A stretch of DNA of 64,000 nucleotides from Galaxea fascicularis. Lineage: Eukaryota; Cnidaria; Anthozoa; Scleractinia; Euphylliidae. The position numbers and the translations under genes are program-made. The DNA lies in assembly GCA_948470475.1 (NCBI GenBank), contig OX419342.1, forward strand, positions 21,553,844 to 21,617,843. Reading direction: 5' to 3'. Positions 24,466 through 36,800 of the stretch are shown here, piece after piece (position 1 is the stretch's first letter; each line of letters opens with the position of its first letter). The notes below the pieces were generated by a model. The model was not told where the DNA came from and ran no database searches. It saw only the letters and a list, made by a program, of their open reading frames with translations.

Positions 24466-25087
24466 TAAGATTTGCAGGGTTTCGGTAACATCTTGACTAT
24501 CCGGCAAGCGTGCGTCAGACTTCAGAAAATAATTATTTCGTGTGAACTACCGGACGTTACATATCGAACAACTGAACGTTACGTGCGCCGTCCGGCCTCA
24601 ATCGAAACACCTGTAGTTTTGTCCTGTTTCCGATTTGTGTCTGGACCGGTTTCCACCACAGACAGCCCAAGCGCAAATCGAGAGGCTTCACATCAACCTC
24701 AAACGAGGACCCACGCACTTGTTATCAGGCGTCCGTAACCACAGTTAAATTTTATGGGAATCGTTCTATTAAATTCTGTCATCGGGAGCAGAGTTATTCC
24801 GTTCATTCCGGAAAGGGAATAGGTCCCAAAAGAATGTGAACATCCTCTACTCCAAGAATTTACATTCCGGTAATGGTCGCAGAAAGCACTCTCGGTTTAG
24901 GGAGATTTCAGTAACAACAAAAACCGGGAGAAAATTCAACAAAGCTGCATTTTGAAGGGATCGAACTGCGAATTTTTTCTTCGGAGAGAAAGACAAACCT
25001 TGAGCGCAACGTTTATCGTTAGGCTGGACTTTTTACAGAACACTTTCCATGCGAGCGCAAACTGGGGAGAGTAACTAACACTGATAA

Positions 25088-25155
25088 TTAACAATTATTC
25101 ACCGAAGCGGCGAGTTAAATATCCACCACTATTCACCTCCATTGAGGTGAATAAT
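25088..25155. repeat. foldback repeat of the AACAATTATTCACC family, copy 2
   Basis: AACAATTATTCACC at the left and GAGGTGAATAATTATT at the right; related to 14607-14691. It directly abuts the next element. Confidence 0.5.
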
Positions 25156-25163
25156 TATTTTAG

Positions 25164-25717
25164 TTAATATCATGGGTGACAAATTACTCCTTAATTTTGG
25201 CGCGAAATTTCAGAGTTAATTTATAATTTCACATGTGAAATTACAAAATTGCCATGGCAACATTTTGTGTCAAGATGGCGCTCCAGGTTCAAAGATGTTA
25301 TGGATATGCTTACGAGCTCTTAAAGTTTTAACTTTGTACATTTTCGCTTGAATTTCATCTAGCCCAGTTTGCTTTGGCCATATAATAAACTTTTAGCGAC
25401 AATTTATACTTCAAAATGTGTTAACTCGGAGACAAGTACACAGATGACCGCGATCGGATTTTAGGCGCAGTTTACCCGGGCGCCGTTTTCAGTTCATTCA
25501 TAACGAATTATAGCGAATCATGTAACGAAGATTTGACAGTTGACTCAACTTTGAAACATTTTGTAAACAGCAAGAAGGATTTCATAGGGCTTTTTGTCGA
25601 AAAAAGTGAACTTTAGCCGAAAGTATGCTTTGAACATATCAATGCGTGGAGTTCTCGATACAATAAACAAGTCAAAAATCCACGGTTGTGAAGGTAATTT
25701 GTCACCCATGATATTAA
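25164..25717. mobile_element. TTAA-flanked inverted-repeat element
   Basis: TTAATATCATGGGTGAC at the left and GTCACCCATGATATTAA at the right are exact inverses. TTAA on both outer sides fits a TTAA target duplication, as for piggyBac/Kolobok-like transposons. The 554-bp body contains a YY1-like CAAGATGGCGC but no transposase frame. Confidence 0.65.
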
Positions 25718-25724
25718 TAGGTAA

Positions 25725-25876
25725 TCAAATGGTATACTCGTGAAATTAGGAATAATTTCACTTGCGTTTTGTCCAAATTCTAATAATTTCCCTCGCCTAA
25801 AGGCTCGGGAAATTATTAGGATTTGGACAAAACGCGCGTGAAATTATTCCCTAATTTCACTCGTCACCATTTGATT
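25725..25876. mobile_element. ~150-bp palindromic MITE
   Basis: GTAATCAAATGG on the left and CCATTTGATTAC on the right, with long inner arms including GTGAAATTA and CCTAATAATTTC-type blocks. It is nearly fully self-complementary. Confidence 0.65.
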
Positions 25877-25879
25877 ACA

Positions 25880-27800
25880 CATACATATACCACACAAGCT
25901 GAATTACTAGCGTTTTTTCAAACAATGTCCTCTTCGGACAACGAAACGGGAAGCCAGTTTGTTTCTCTTCGGCTGCTCGGAGGTGAATAGTACTTTGCTA
26001 ATCACCTCCGAGTTAACCAATCAGAATATGCGAAAAGGGCTATTCATTTGTGTGGTATATAATAATCAAACTACCTAGAGGACGCCCCGTTTCTCTCCCC
26101 CAACCGGCGAAGAGTACGAGTCTCGACAATCCCATGGACAAAACAGTCCATCATTAGGGTTGTTTGGTTCTCTGCTTCCGGTATTTGTTTCTCGACTTCC
26201 GGCATTGCTTCCAGTACGGTTTCGCTTTGAGCTTTCTAAATCTCTCTGGAACATGCGTATAATATGGTCGAAGCAAGATTTGTCACCAGTCTCTCTCTTC
26301 AGTTTAGCTCACATGATTTCTAGAAGTTTCGCTTGCGCGATAATAGCTGGAGCCAAAAAAAGAAAAGTTGGAGAGGAATATCATTTGCATTGAGCCAAAG
26401 CGAGCTGTGAATTGTCTACCAATAACCTGCGTCAAACTGGAGGAAGACCAACAATTCAACAACACAACGATAAGGAATTCAGCGTATTTTACAAGCAAAC
26501 TTCTAACTGATCAATATCAAGGTAATAGCAAAATATGAATAATTCATGACGCGGCAATCTTCATATCCCGTCACTTAGAGTAGGAAAGCGTTGGCTTATC
26601 GACATCTAGTAACATTTTTTGGTCTTAGTGACAACTAAAGGTTGTTCCTCTGAATTGCATTGCGCATCCTTACTGCGCATAATTTCTTGCGTCAGCTGCA
26701 CGCACACGAGCGCGTACATGTTCAAAACACTGCAGGTTTTCTGAAGAACTGGTCTCCCAGAAATAGGTAAATGGCGATTTTCTCCCAAACGAGTATGGGG
26801 ACCTATGCTTTTTATTTCTCATATTGAAAGAAAATGAAATTCTCCATGACATATCCAGATTTGAAGGAGTTTTTATTGCCCAGTTTTTCATTATTCGCAG
26901 AAGATCTCTTTTACGATGACGCCATTGAAACCTCAACGGTAGAGCACAGATGCAAAAAACACGACTAATCTTTCATTTATAGTTCATTATTTCTTCACCT
27001 GTGACAGGTTATACTTCGACCATGTTGTGCTTTCGACAGATTAAACCTACATTCCATTTCTTCTTTCCCGTTTATGTAAATTATTAGAGTCTCAGACCAC
27101 TTTCGGCCATCTACTTAAACTGTGCTATCAATTCACCAAAGTAGGCATAAACTAAAGCCTGAAAGCATGAAAACAAACATGGGGACCCCCTCTTTGATGT
27201 TCTTGACGTTGACAACCACCCGGCAAATTTTCAAATAAAATCTGTTGCAACCTCTATTTTTGGGGAATGACCTTAAAATGCTTTAATTAAAGCATTCATC
27301 ACTTCCTTACATAATTTTAACTTTATACAAATACTATTCTTTCTCTTTCAATTCCATTAAATTGTTTATAATAAAAATAATATTTAAATGCGTTCTGACA
27401 AAAGATGCCACAACCTCACTGCCATTTCTACCCAGTTCATAAAGTATGCTTTTTAAATCCCGTAACAGAATGACAAGGAAAGCATGTAAAAACAGCTTAT
27501 AACTGATCTCTTAAATTAAAACTGATAAGTTGCGTTTGTACCAAACGCAACTTTTTTGAGGCTACAAACAACTGAAAAATAGCCAACAGTTAGGGGTCCT
27601 TGAGTTTTTTAAACTTAAAGCACTTTATCTGACATTTGACAACGATTCATAAAAGAGGGGCTTGATGTTGGTAGATATGCACAGAGCCACCACGCAGCGA
27701 AGTGTATATATCTACCGCTACATATAACAACGTGACTTTCCGATTTTCAGGAAACTCGGGTGAACAAAAATGACTTCATCGATTGTTTCTAGGAAAACCG
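25880..27800. other. intergenic stretch beyond the 3' end of WDR81
   Basis: Contains a small hairpin (CTCGGAGGTGAATAG and its inverse, about 25977-26014). The frames at 26160-26393 and 26670-26936 have no recognisable domain or supporting splice signals, so I do not call them. Confidence 0.45.
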
Positions 27801-27804
27801 TTGC

Positions 27805-30800
27805 CTAGGAACAGAGAACAATGTTGCCCGTGTCGCTGCCAATCAACAGCAGCCTGTTGAGTGGCAGGTAACCAAGACACGTGATACCACCGCGGAATAC
27901 GTCACTGCTCAACTTGTAGCTGAAGTAAGGAACCTGTTTGAAAAACAAGAAAAGCAGGATTTCGCAATTTGGCATAACCAAACATTTGAAACTACATTTT
28001 TTGTAAACCAAGTTTTATCTCTACAGAAACTATCTTTGCGTCACAATTTCGCATGGCGTTAATTTTCTCATAGTTTCTTGGTGAGGTATAAACTGCGAGG
28101 ATCAGTCTTCATTTGCTTTTGGTATGAAAAAACAAGAAACAAAGAGATAAAAAGTTGTGAGGAATCAGTACTCAATCGTTTTTGCTAAAATGAGAAAAGT
28201 ATCACCTGATCAGCATTTAAGGAAAGTTAAGCATTCATTTTTGGTTTCCACTATGTTTTAAAAACACGAGTTTAAGGGAAGAAAAAACTTTTGTGAAAAG
28301 AAAAATCCTCGGACGAGGCCGGAGACGTTATCGCTTGTCTTGATGACAGCAAAATCCCTTTGAACCATAGATTGGCAACGTTTACCCTTTTAATTCGTTA
28401 TATCTAAGTTAAATGTCACACGAGAATACCAATTTTTCCCGTACATTTTGCAGGATTGTGTTGATTAGAAGACCCAAAGACAACAGCCATTCGCATACAC
28501 TGGGAATACTGAAATAACCCTGAGATTTTTTGCTCACAATGCAACGTCAAGCAGATGTGAGATTAGTAATTCGAAATCGTCTTGGGGCCTTCCTACGGGT
28601 GGTGTGGTGTCGCTTTCTCTGTTTGGTAAGGGACAACAAACGTCACTGTCCCAAAGAAAGCGAAGACGAATTGAAAGTCAATTGTCCCTGTCACAAACTG
28701 TCGCACTTTTTCTGCCAATTTCTGTTGGTTGTCAATGTTTTGGGACAAGAATGTCGCATGTTTTAGGAGCCATGTCGCTTGTCGCTTCTGTCCCTTGGAA
28801 GGCCTCTCTTTTGGTATAATTTTTCTCCTGACTGATCGGGGAAGCATAAATATGTCAAACCAAAGCAGAGTGTTGACAATGTTGCTATCATACAGTAGTC
28901 TCACCTCTGGACTTTCTTCCTGTAAATCGTACACACCAATTCTTCCACCCATATTGGCTGAAATTACCTGGTCTCTCCACACCAGAATAGAGGGAAGAGG
29001 ATCACTGGGACCTTCGAGTTAAAAAGCAACAAACATATGTTGAATAAATCAATCAACGTAATGATGGCTTATTTAATGACTAATCTTGTTCAGCCAGTAA
29101 GTCGGTCAGCCGGTCAGCCAGTCGGTCAGCTAATCCCAGTGAGTCAACCACTTGGTCAGTCGGTTAATCGGTTAGTCAGACAGTCAGTTTGTCGGTCAGT
29201 CATTGAGACATGTAATAGTCAGTCAGTCAGTCAGTCAGTCAGATCACAAGAAATGTGAGAGTTAGAATCCGCAAGGACCTAAGACACATTTACTCTCCCG
29301 TCCTACAGGCCCTAAACTATTTTCGTTACCTTTAAGAGTCCTGAGTCGGAGACCGTCATCTTTCCACAGTGACAAACCAGAATCTACAGATGACGTCACA
29401 AATGAGGTATTTGAGAATGCCTTGACCTGGAACAAAATGATTCGAATAATTATTATCAACAGACTGGGTCGGACCGTCTCATCGAATGATCAACTGACGT
29501 CATTCTCAGAACGCCCTTGAAAGCACCGACTTCACTTTCTATTAATGTTGTTGCTGGTATAATGCTTTCTTTCACCTCAACGTAGTCGAGGTGTCCGATG
29601 TTGACAAGCATTTTTATAGTAAACGCACTTCTGGTTAGTGACGTGGGCATTGGTGCTACATTAACTTCATCGCCTTTATGTTGTCTTCAAGGAGAAGCAC
29701 TATCACATCAAGTAATTAATTCAAGCCAATCAGACTCAGGGTAATCGTAAAGGATAAAATCACAAGCATGAAAGTGTACCTGATAGATTTCAGACGTATG
29801 AGCTCGCCGGTGGCTGCGGAGCAACCCGCCCCTGACGTCCAACACAGAAGTGAGACCGGACGAGAATCCAAGAGCGATCCAGCGGCCATCAGGACTGCAA
29901 CAGAGGTCACGGACGGTACCTTGCAGATCCAGACCAAAACATCGCTGTAAATACGATAAACTAATATCGAGTATGGTTAACGCAACATTTTTTGCTGATT
30001 GAGCATCGAAAAACCACTCGGATGCACGGTTGGACCTCGAAATTGGGGGCTCGACTGAAGCCACCGTAATGTCCCGTTATCACCATCGCCATCACTAATT
30101 GGTGATGGCGATGATGATAGTGATAATGATAGTGATGTTGATTATGGCGGTGGAGGTGGTATTAGCGATGGCGAAGCCGATGACTGAGTCCAGACACTGC
30201 TTATTCGCACTCTAAACATCAGTTTGTAGAACGCCGTAAAGATAAAACAAAATACCTGATAGACTACTTGTAGTAACTTTCCACTCCGCTGCAAAGCCTT
30301 GCTGTCGAACATCGAAAAACCTTAAAAATAAGAGGAAGGACCTTAACACAAATATCGTGGTACGTCTTGTCCAAATTAGCTTGCGAACGCAGACGTATTT
30401 CCGGTTGTCGTTTCTCTTACTTTTCGGGCGGAGAGAAACGACAACCGGAAATACGTCTGCGTTCGCAGCCTAGGTCCAAATATAACGTTAACTCAAAGTC
30501 AAGTAAAGAATGATCGTCGCAGTTGTGATCGCAACTTTTACAATTGCGTAAAGAAGCCTGAAAAAATTCAGGACTTTAACGAGAATCGCAAATTGTAAAA
30601 ATTGCGATCACAACTGCGACGATCATTCTTCATTTGATTTCACATCCGCAGTTCACATATGATTTCTTTCCTTACTAGGCTATGTATTACTCACAAAATT
30701 TCTATATTGCTTTAGAAGCGCGAGAAACTTACAATTGAGTACGAGTACGACTTTTCAAATCTTGTTCGCGCGCTTTTAGATGCATGATCACTAGTGACAT

Positions 30801-33800
30801 CAATCTTGTGGATGATATATATGAAAATATAAAATATATCATATATGAGCTGCGGATGTGACATCGAATAAAGACTGATTCTCGCAGTTGTGAACGCAAT
30901 TTATGCAATTGCGTAAATAAGCCTGAGTAAAGTTCAGGACTTCAACGAGGTTTGAACTCGTGACCTCGCTATATCGGTGCGATGCTCTAACCAACTGAGC
31001 TGAGAAACCACTGACGTTGGGAGCAGGTCAATTGTAGGTTCATACGTTCCCGTGAAAGAGTCCTGGATGTTTTTCAGGCTTCTTCACGCAATTGCATAAA
31101 TTGCGTTCACAACTGCGAGGATCAGTCTTCTATTGACATCAAGCTTGTTTGCACAATCTCCTGATCTACTAGTCAGCAACAAGAAAGAGTGAAGGTTCAG
31201 GGAAGGTGACTGGTGTGAGATTAGGGGTTATTATGCGCAGCCCATGTGGGGGAGGGAAAAGAGGAGGGGGGGGGTGCAGACGCACCCGTCGCACCTCCCT
31301 CCCTCCCCACGGGCCTGTATTTGTGAAGTTTTTACCTGGCGGTTCCCTCAGCCATGGCACCCACTACACACTGACTTGGTGCTGGAAGCGTCGTCACGGC
31401 AACTATGGGGTTGTTTCTGTGCTGGTCAAAGACACAAAGACAACGGCCGGAGACTGGGTCCCATAGCTGAAAACACGACGAACATTGATTAATAATATTT
31501 TAACCCTTGACTCTCATGAGTGATCAGCATTTAACATCTCCTTATAACATTAATACATTGTCCGGCAGACAGGTGATGAGAATAGACAAATTTATCAGCC
31601 AGTGGGGGTGTTATCTCGATGTAACCCCTAATTCTCTTACTGTGCGAATCCGAAAACCGTGGACATTTTGATTTGCGTTTGACATTTCCCATTGTGAAGC
31701 AACCAATCAGAAGCAACATGGAACCACAAACTAATTACCGTTTCTGTTTGCGGTTTAGTTTTCTCGCGCGTGATTGGCTTTTTCCTTGAAACACAATAAC
31801 CGTACATAAATGTTTCTAGTGTTCACGGTTTTCAGATTTTCACAGTAACAAATGTACGAGGAAATGTATTGCGGCTAGAAAGGAGACTTTAATAATCAGA
31901 TCTCAGGACGGCAAAAAGTAATACAATGGGCCATTTCCGAGTTCGCTTGAGCCTCTATTTCAAAGCGAGTCTAAGTGCGAAAGTTTTGTGATGGTAAGGG
32001 CCGGTTTACACTTTGACATAAGCATAAGCATAAGCATAAGCATAAACATAAGCATAAGAAAAATATATGTGTGAACTGGGCTTACATAAGCATAAGAATA
32101 AGCATAGACATAAGCACAAGGAATGGAAAAACTTCCATTCCTTGTGCTTATGCTTATGCTTACGTTCATATAACCCCGGTTCACACATATATTTTTCCTA
32201 TGCTTATGTTTATGCTTATGCTTATGCTTATGCTTATGTCAAAGTGTGAACCAGCCCTCATAAGTTCAGCGTTCCATATGAGCGAAAACTCATTTTCATT
32301 ACAAAGCGATCTCGGAAATGGCCTATTCACCCCACCCCACCCTTCTAAAAGACAAAACACCTCTGACTCACCTCAGGGATTACCGGTAATAGATGAGATT
32401 AATTTGAGATTAACATCAGACAAATAGACGCTTACGTGAACGCTGCCATCACATGATACCGCGTGCCGCACAGACTCTACCATTCCCACGTAAAAAACCT
32501 GTCGCGTGTGACGGTAGTAGGTCCACGAACTCGCTGATTGGGCTGTACCATCACCGTGGTTGCTAAGCGACCACAGCTTTACGGTTTTGTCTTTGCTTGC
32601 CGACAGGAGGAGATGTTCACTGTCTTGAACATACACTGAGCGGACCGGACCACTGTGCCCTAATGAATGACAAAGACATGTTTCAACCGAGGGGAGGGTG
32701 CGGTAGTTCAAGGGTTAAAGGGTGAAATGGCACAACCCGTGAGAGGATAGAAAACAGTCTGGAATGTATTTCCAAGAGAATGAATGGCAGACAAACCGAA
32801 GAGTAGAAAAAAGCTGGGATAACTCTTTTTCAGAACAGACTTCAGTGAAAGATCAAACTTCTGAAAGGTATTAACAGAGTGATAAAATGTGGATAAATAA
32901 ATCTTGGGATTTGTTCGTAAAACAAGTGTCACATAAGCAACTTACCAGTGAATGTCTGCAGCTTGACTTGTTGCAGACTGAACTTGTTTCCAATTTTTCC
33001 CTTAACACCTGCAAAAAAAAAACATCACTTTCTCAGCAGCGGTGTAGGCTGGCTTTGCAAATTTATTTCGGAGAAATTGCGTGGCTACTTTTGCCTACTC
33101 GTGTTGACACGTTCAACAAATGCTGAAAACCTTTCTTTTCAAACTGGCCTATGAGCAATAATTTATAGTTTTATTTTGTGGTATTGTTTTAGCAGTTTTA
33201 CATTAACAAGGTAGATCTTATAGGTTACAATGTTTCGTAATTAAAGGCGCTTGAGAAAATTTGTAGTTTTAGAACTATACAAATTGTTATTAAAAGAGGT
33301 TTCTTAAAACATAAAACTGTAAAAACGAACGATAAAATCCGACGTTTCGGAGTAGTCATGACTCCATTATCAAGGAAAATATAAACGAGATCATGCAAAT
33401 TACAGCATTTAAAGCGATTTTGGCGCGAAAAAATTAACATAAGAGGGTGCGAAGATTATAAAAATACTTTCGCACGAATGGAGTCTGATTGCACGTTGAG
33501 ATTTGACTTTAAAGCTCTTATAAAAAGCATTTCGTACACTATACTTCATGTGATCTCGTAAATCTAAGACCAGGGAATGAGCTGTTGTCGCCAGTATAGT
33601 AAACTTACCGAGCTGATTTTCCCAATGAGTGAGCCAACTGCCACGGAGATATTGGTCTGAAGACGAAGGCGCCCTGGATGACAAGAAGACAAACGCGTAA
33701 TGAATTTTCTGCATGGACAGGGCATCGTAAGTCTATGATGATATCTTACGAACAAACGTGAAGTTCAAGTAACCCGATAATCTCATCAGAAGAAATCACC

Positions 33801-36800
33801 AAAGGCAACCCACTTAGTGAAAGTTTGTGTAATCATGTAAACTTCAAGGAAGTCAAAAAACGATAAAGCAATGAAAACGTCTGTATGTCTCCTAATGATT
33901 CAAAACGGTGCATAATAAATAATAACTGTGTGATCAGAAAGTTTCAGTTGAGTCCGAGAACATGCATTAATTGTTTTGCCTGCAAATAAATTTCTCCACC
34001 TGTCTATTCAAATGAAAGCCGTATTTTCTTGCGATGATTCTTATTTCCCCTACCCTAAAATACTCTAAACAATTGAGTCGATAGAAGTGACAACTCAAAA
34101 CATTGGAAGCCTTTGGTTAAAAGAATGGGCAAAATATAACTCTTGATGAGTTTTGAAAATGTAAGGTTTAAGACTGCAATATGCACTGAGATAATACGCC
34201 CGTTCTGATTGGTGAAAACCTATGGTTTATTGCACCGGTGAACTCATACTTTCTCATGAAACTCCTTGTCATCACTTACAATTATATTATAAAAGAAATA
34301 CCCCGCTTTTTCTATGGGTTTCCCGGCGTAACAAACCCACTTGGAATCTTGGGACACTCGAAAAGCTTGTAAATCACGAGCCGTACACGTAGGTGTGTGA
34401 TTTACAATCTTATCGAGTGTTTTTCCAACGTCCTGTGTGGGTTTATAACGCCGCAAAACCTATAAAAATGCGTTCTATTGCATAATCAACTTACAAATTC
34501 GTCGGCACGTCCTTTGTTTTGGAAAATCTCCTGCCAATCAGCCACATAGGGGGCTTGTGTCGTTTCTTGAATCTCCCGCCTTCTTTGACATCCCTCTCGT
34601 CACGTGTCCGGTCTTCAGTCCCGGTGTCCACGCGATGTGAATTACTGACTCTAGAGTCAACTTCTGATGTCCCAGACCCCCCGACGTGCTCACCAGCCTC
34701 TTCTCCATCTTCCTCGTCCTCTGATGCCCTGGCATCTTCACAAGTGGGGTGAGACAGCTGTGCATCGTGACTGCAGCACAGGTTCCAGATGAGATCGTGA
34801 TTATGCAGCGAGCTTTCCATGTACTTACTACCCATGATGCCACAGAGCGGAACGAACGCGTGGTGCGCTATCGCGGCAGAGAAGGTCTGGTACAGCTCAT
34901 TGTAGGCAGGAGCATTGTACAGGTCTTCCTGATTTCCCGTAAAACTATCCTCTTCGTCGGCGCCTAAAATAGCAAACTGCGGTTCAGAAGTTTTCTTAAA
35001 CTACAGAAAACAACGACATCATCATCTACATCAACGCAACGAGTTGACTCCGAACAATTTCCCAACCTAAAAAAGGTGAAATATTTCTTGAAATAGAAAG
35101 GGCTTTATCCTCATGCTTAAGACAGGTATCCAGTTGCTCTGGAATACACATACACATCAAAAAACAAACAAACGAAACAGGCAGCTTAGAATTAGGTGAA
35201 AAATCATGACAGAATCAAATATAAAAGTTTGTGTTGTCGAAGTAGGTTAAAATTGTCTCTTTTCGTGGAAAGCGGCAAACTGCAGTTGGGGAAAGCGCAA
35301 CATGGCGGAAAATCGTGATCAGTAAATCATCTATACGCGATTGCGTCGCACTGAGAGGTCAGTCAGCACGCAAGCAAAGGTGGGGATTTCCCAAAGCTTT
35401 GCGGTTGTTTAAATGGGAAAGATGAGAGCAGGAAAGAATTACAGTATTGTATATTGCGAACAACGAGTGCCCGGCCTGCGTTGATGCCTGGTGCTTTCTC
35501 GATATTCTATTTCGAAAATGTTGTCATTGTTGTCTGTTGTTGTCAACAGAGGATCAAATCACGCTATGCACACACACACCTGTTGTGTTCCTGTCGTCTC
35601 TTCCATTCAAAGCATCTTCAATATCCAGGGCAATATCGTCCACGGGTGAAGAATTTGCCTGCTTCTCCTTAATCTGCCTCATGCGTTCCAGCTCAAAACA
35701 CGAGAAAAACTGCTGCAGAGCCGCTGTCATGTTCTCCCTAGCTAGCTCTCTTTCTAGCTTCAAACAAACCACTGTTAGGACATCGATATAGCTGCGACAG
35801 ATGGCCTGTCGTGCCGCAACGCCCCCTGGGAATGTCAACGTGTAGGAAGAGAGGATGCGAATGACCGGCTGAAACACGCCTGTCATGAGCTCAGATTCTG
35901 AGTGGCTGCTTAGAGTGTCACGTGATAAGTAAGGAATGCAGTACTTCAGGAGTGACAGGACGGCTGCTAGGGCAGCCTCGCCTCTTTGGGTAACTTTAGT
36001 TTGCACTCCTCGGATCTGTTGGGTACAATCACAATAAGGGATGATTAACAGAGTGAGTTATCCTTCAAGACATATGCTACGAAGCACATTAGGTTGATTC
36101 TATCATGCATGTTATTCGAAAACGAATAATCTACAAATAATCAACTCTCTCGTACGCGACCACCCTTGGCACACGACAAAGTGGTCGCTTACGGTAGGTG
36201 GTCGCTAACGAGAAAGGTCCACAAACTGAACCTAAAACTGAATTAATTAACAAATTACAAAATATATCACCGTTTAAGGTAAAATAAGGCTTAGGGAAAG
36301 ATTGAAATCACTGGCACATTTGACATCGAATAATGCCTGGAAAATCTTATCATACTACTGTTGAAACTTTGCAGAACATTTTGCAAATAGATCACAGTAA
36401 CTTTTCATGTTTACCTGCGAATTCAACTATAGCCATCATTTTGTATGTAAATTATTACTATCTGTCGGCAATGGAAAAAAAGCTCCCCGTAAGCGCTATT
36501 AAAACATGTATTAAAAACTGAACTTTTGTAACATTTGAGTAACGATTTTCTAAAGATCATACGTGAACATCTTGGGTGGCCGCTTACTAGAAACAAAAAA
36601 AACAAAAGAAATGTTTAATTTTTGGCCTAAAAAGTGATCGCGGCCGCTTAAGAAATTTGAGTAGTGATCACTTACGAGAGAGTTTTATAAACAGTATTTG
36701 ACTGAGAAACAAAACGGTTATTTACAAAGTAGTCGCTTACGAGAAGAGGTCGCTATGAGAGAGATGACTGTATTGTTTTTCAAATAAGAACTAAAACATG

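Noticed and set aside
26670..26936. 88-codon minus-strand frame as a gene
   Set aside because: No recognised domain, weak splice context and no neighbouring exons; could be revisited with RNA data.
28593..28905. Extension of WDR81 exon 17 past GTGAGA
   Set aside because: The reading frame stays open by chance; homology to WDR81 ends at the donor and resumes in the exon at 27933.
32067..32427. Overlapping frames of MLMLMLM / YAYAYA type
   Set aside because: Translations of the ATAAGC hexanucleotide palindrome, not proteins.
33302..33420. CCGACGTTTCGGAG...CATGACTCC-type sequence as a retroelement fragment
   Set aside because: Resembles motifs seen near Penelope or LINE remnants, but there is no reverse-transcriptase frame or defined ends to support a call.
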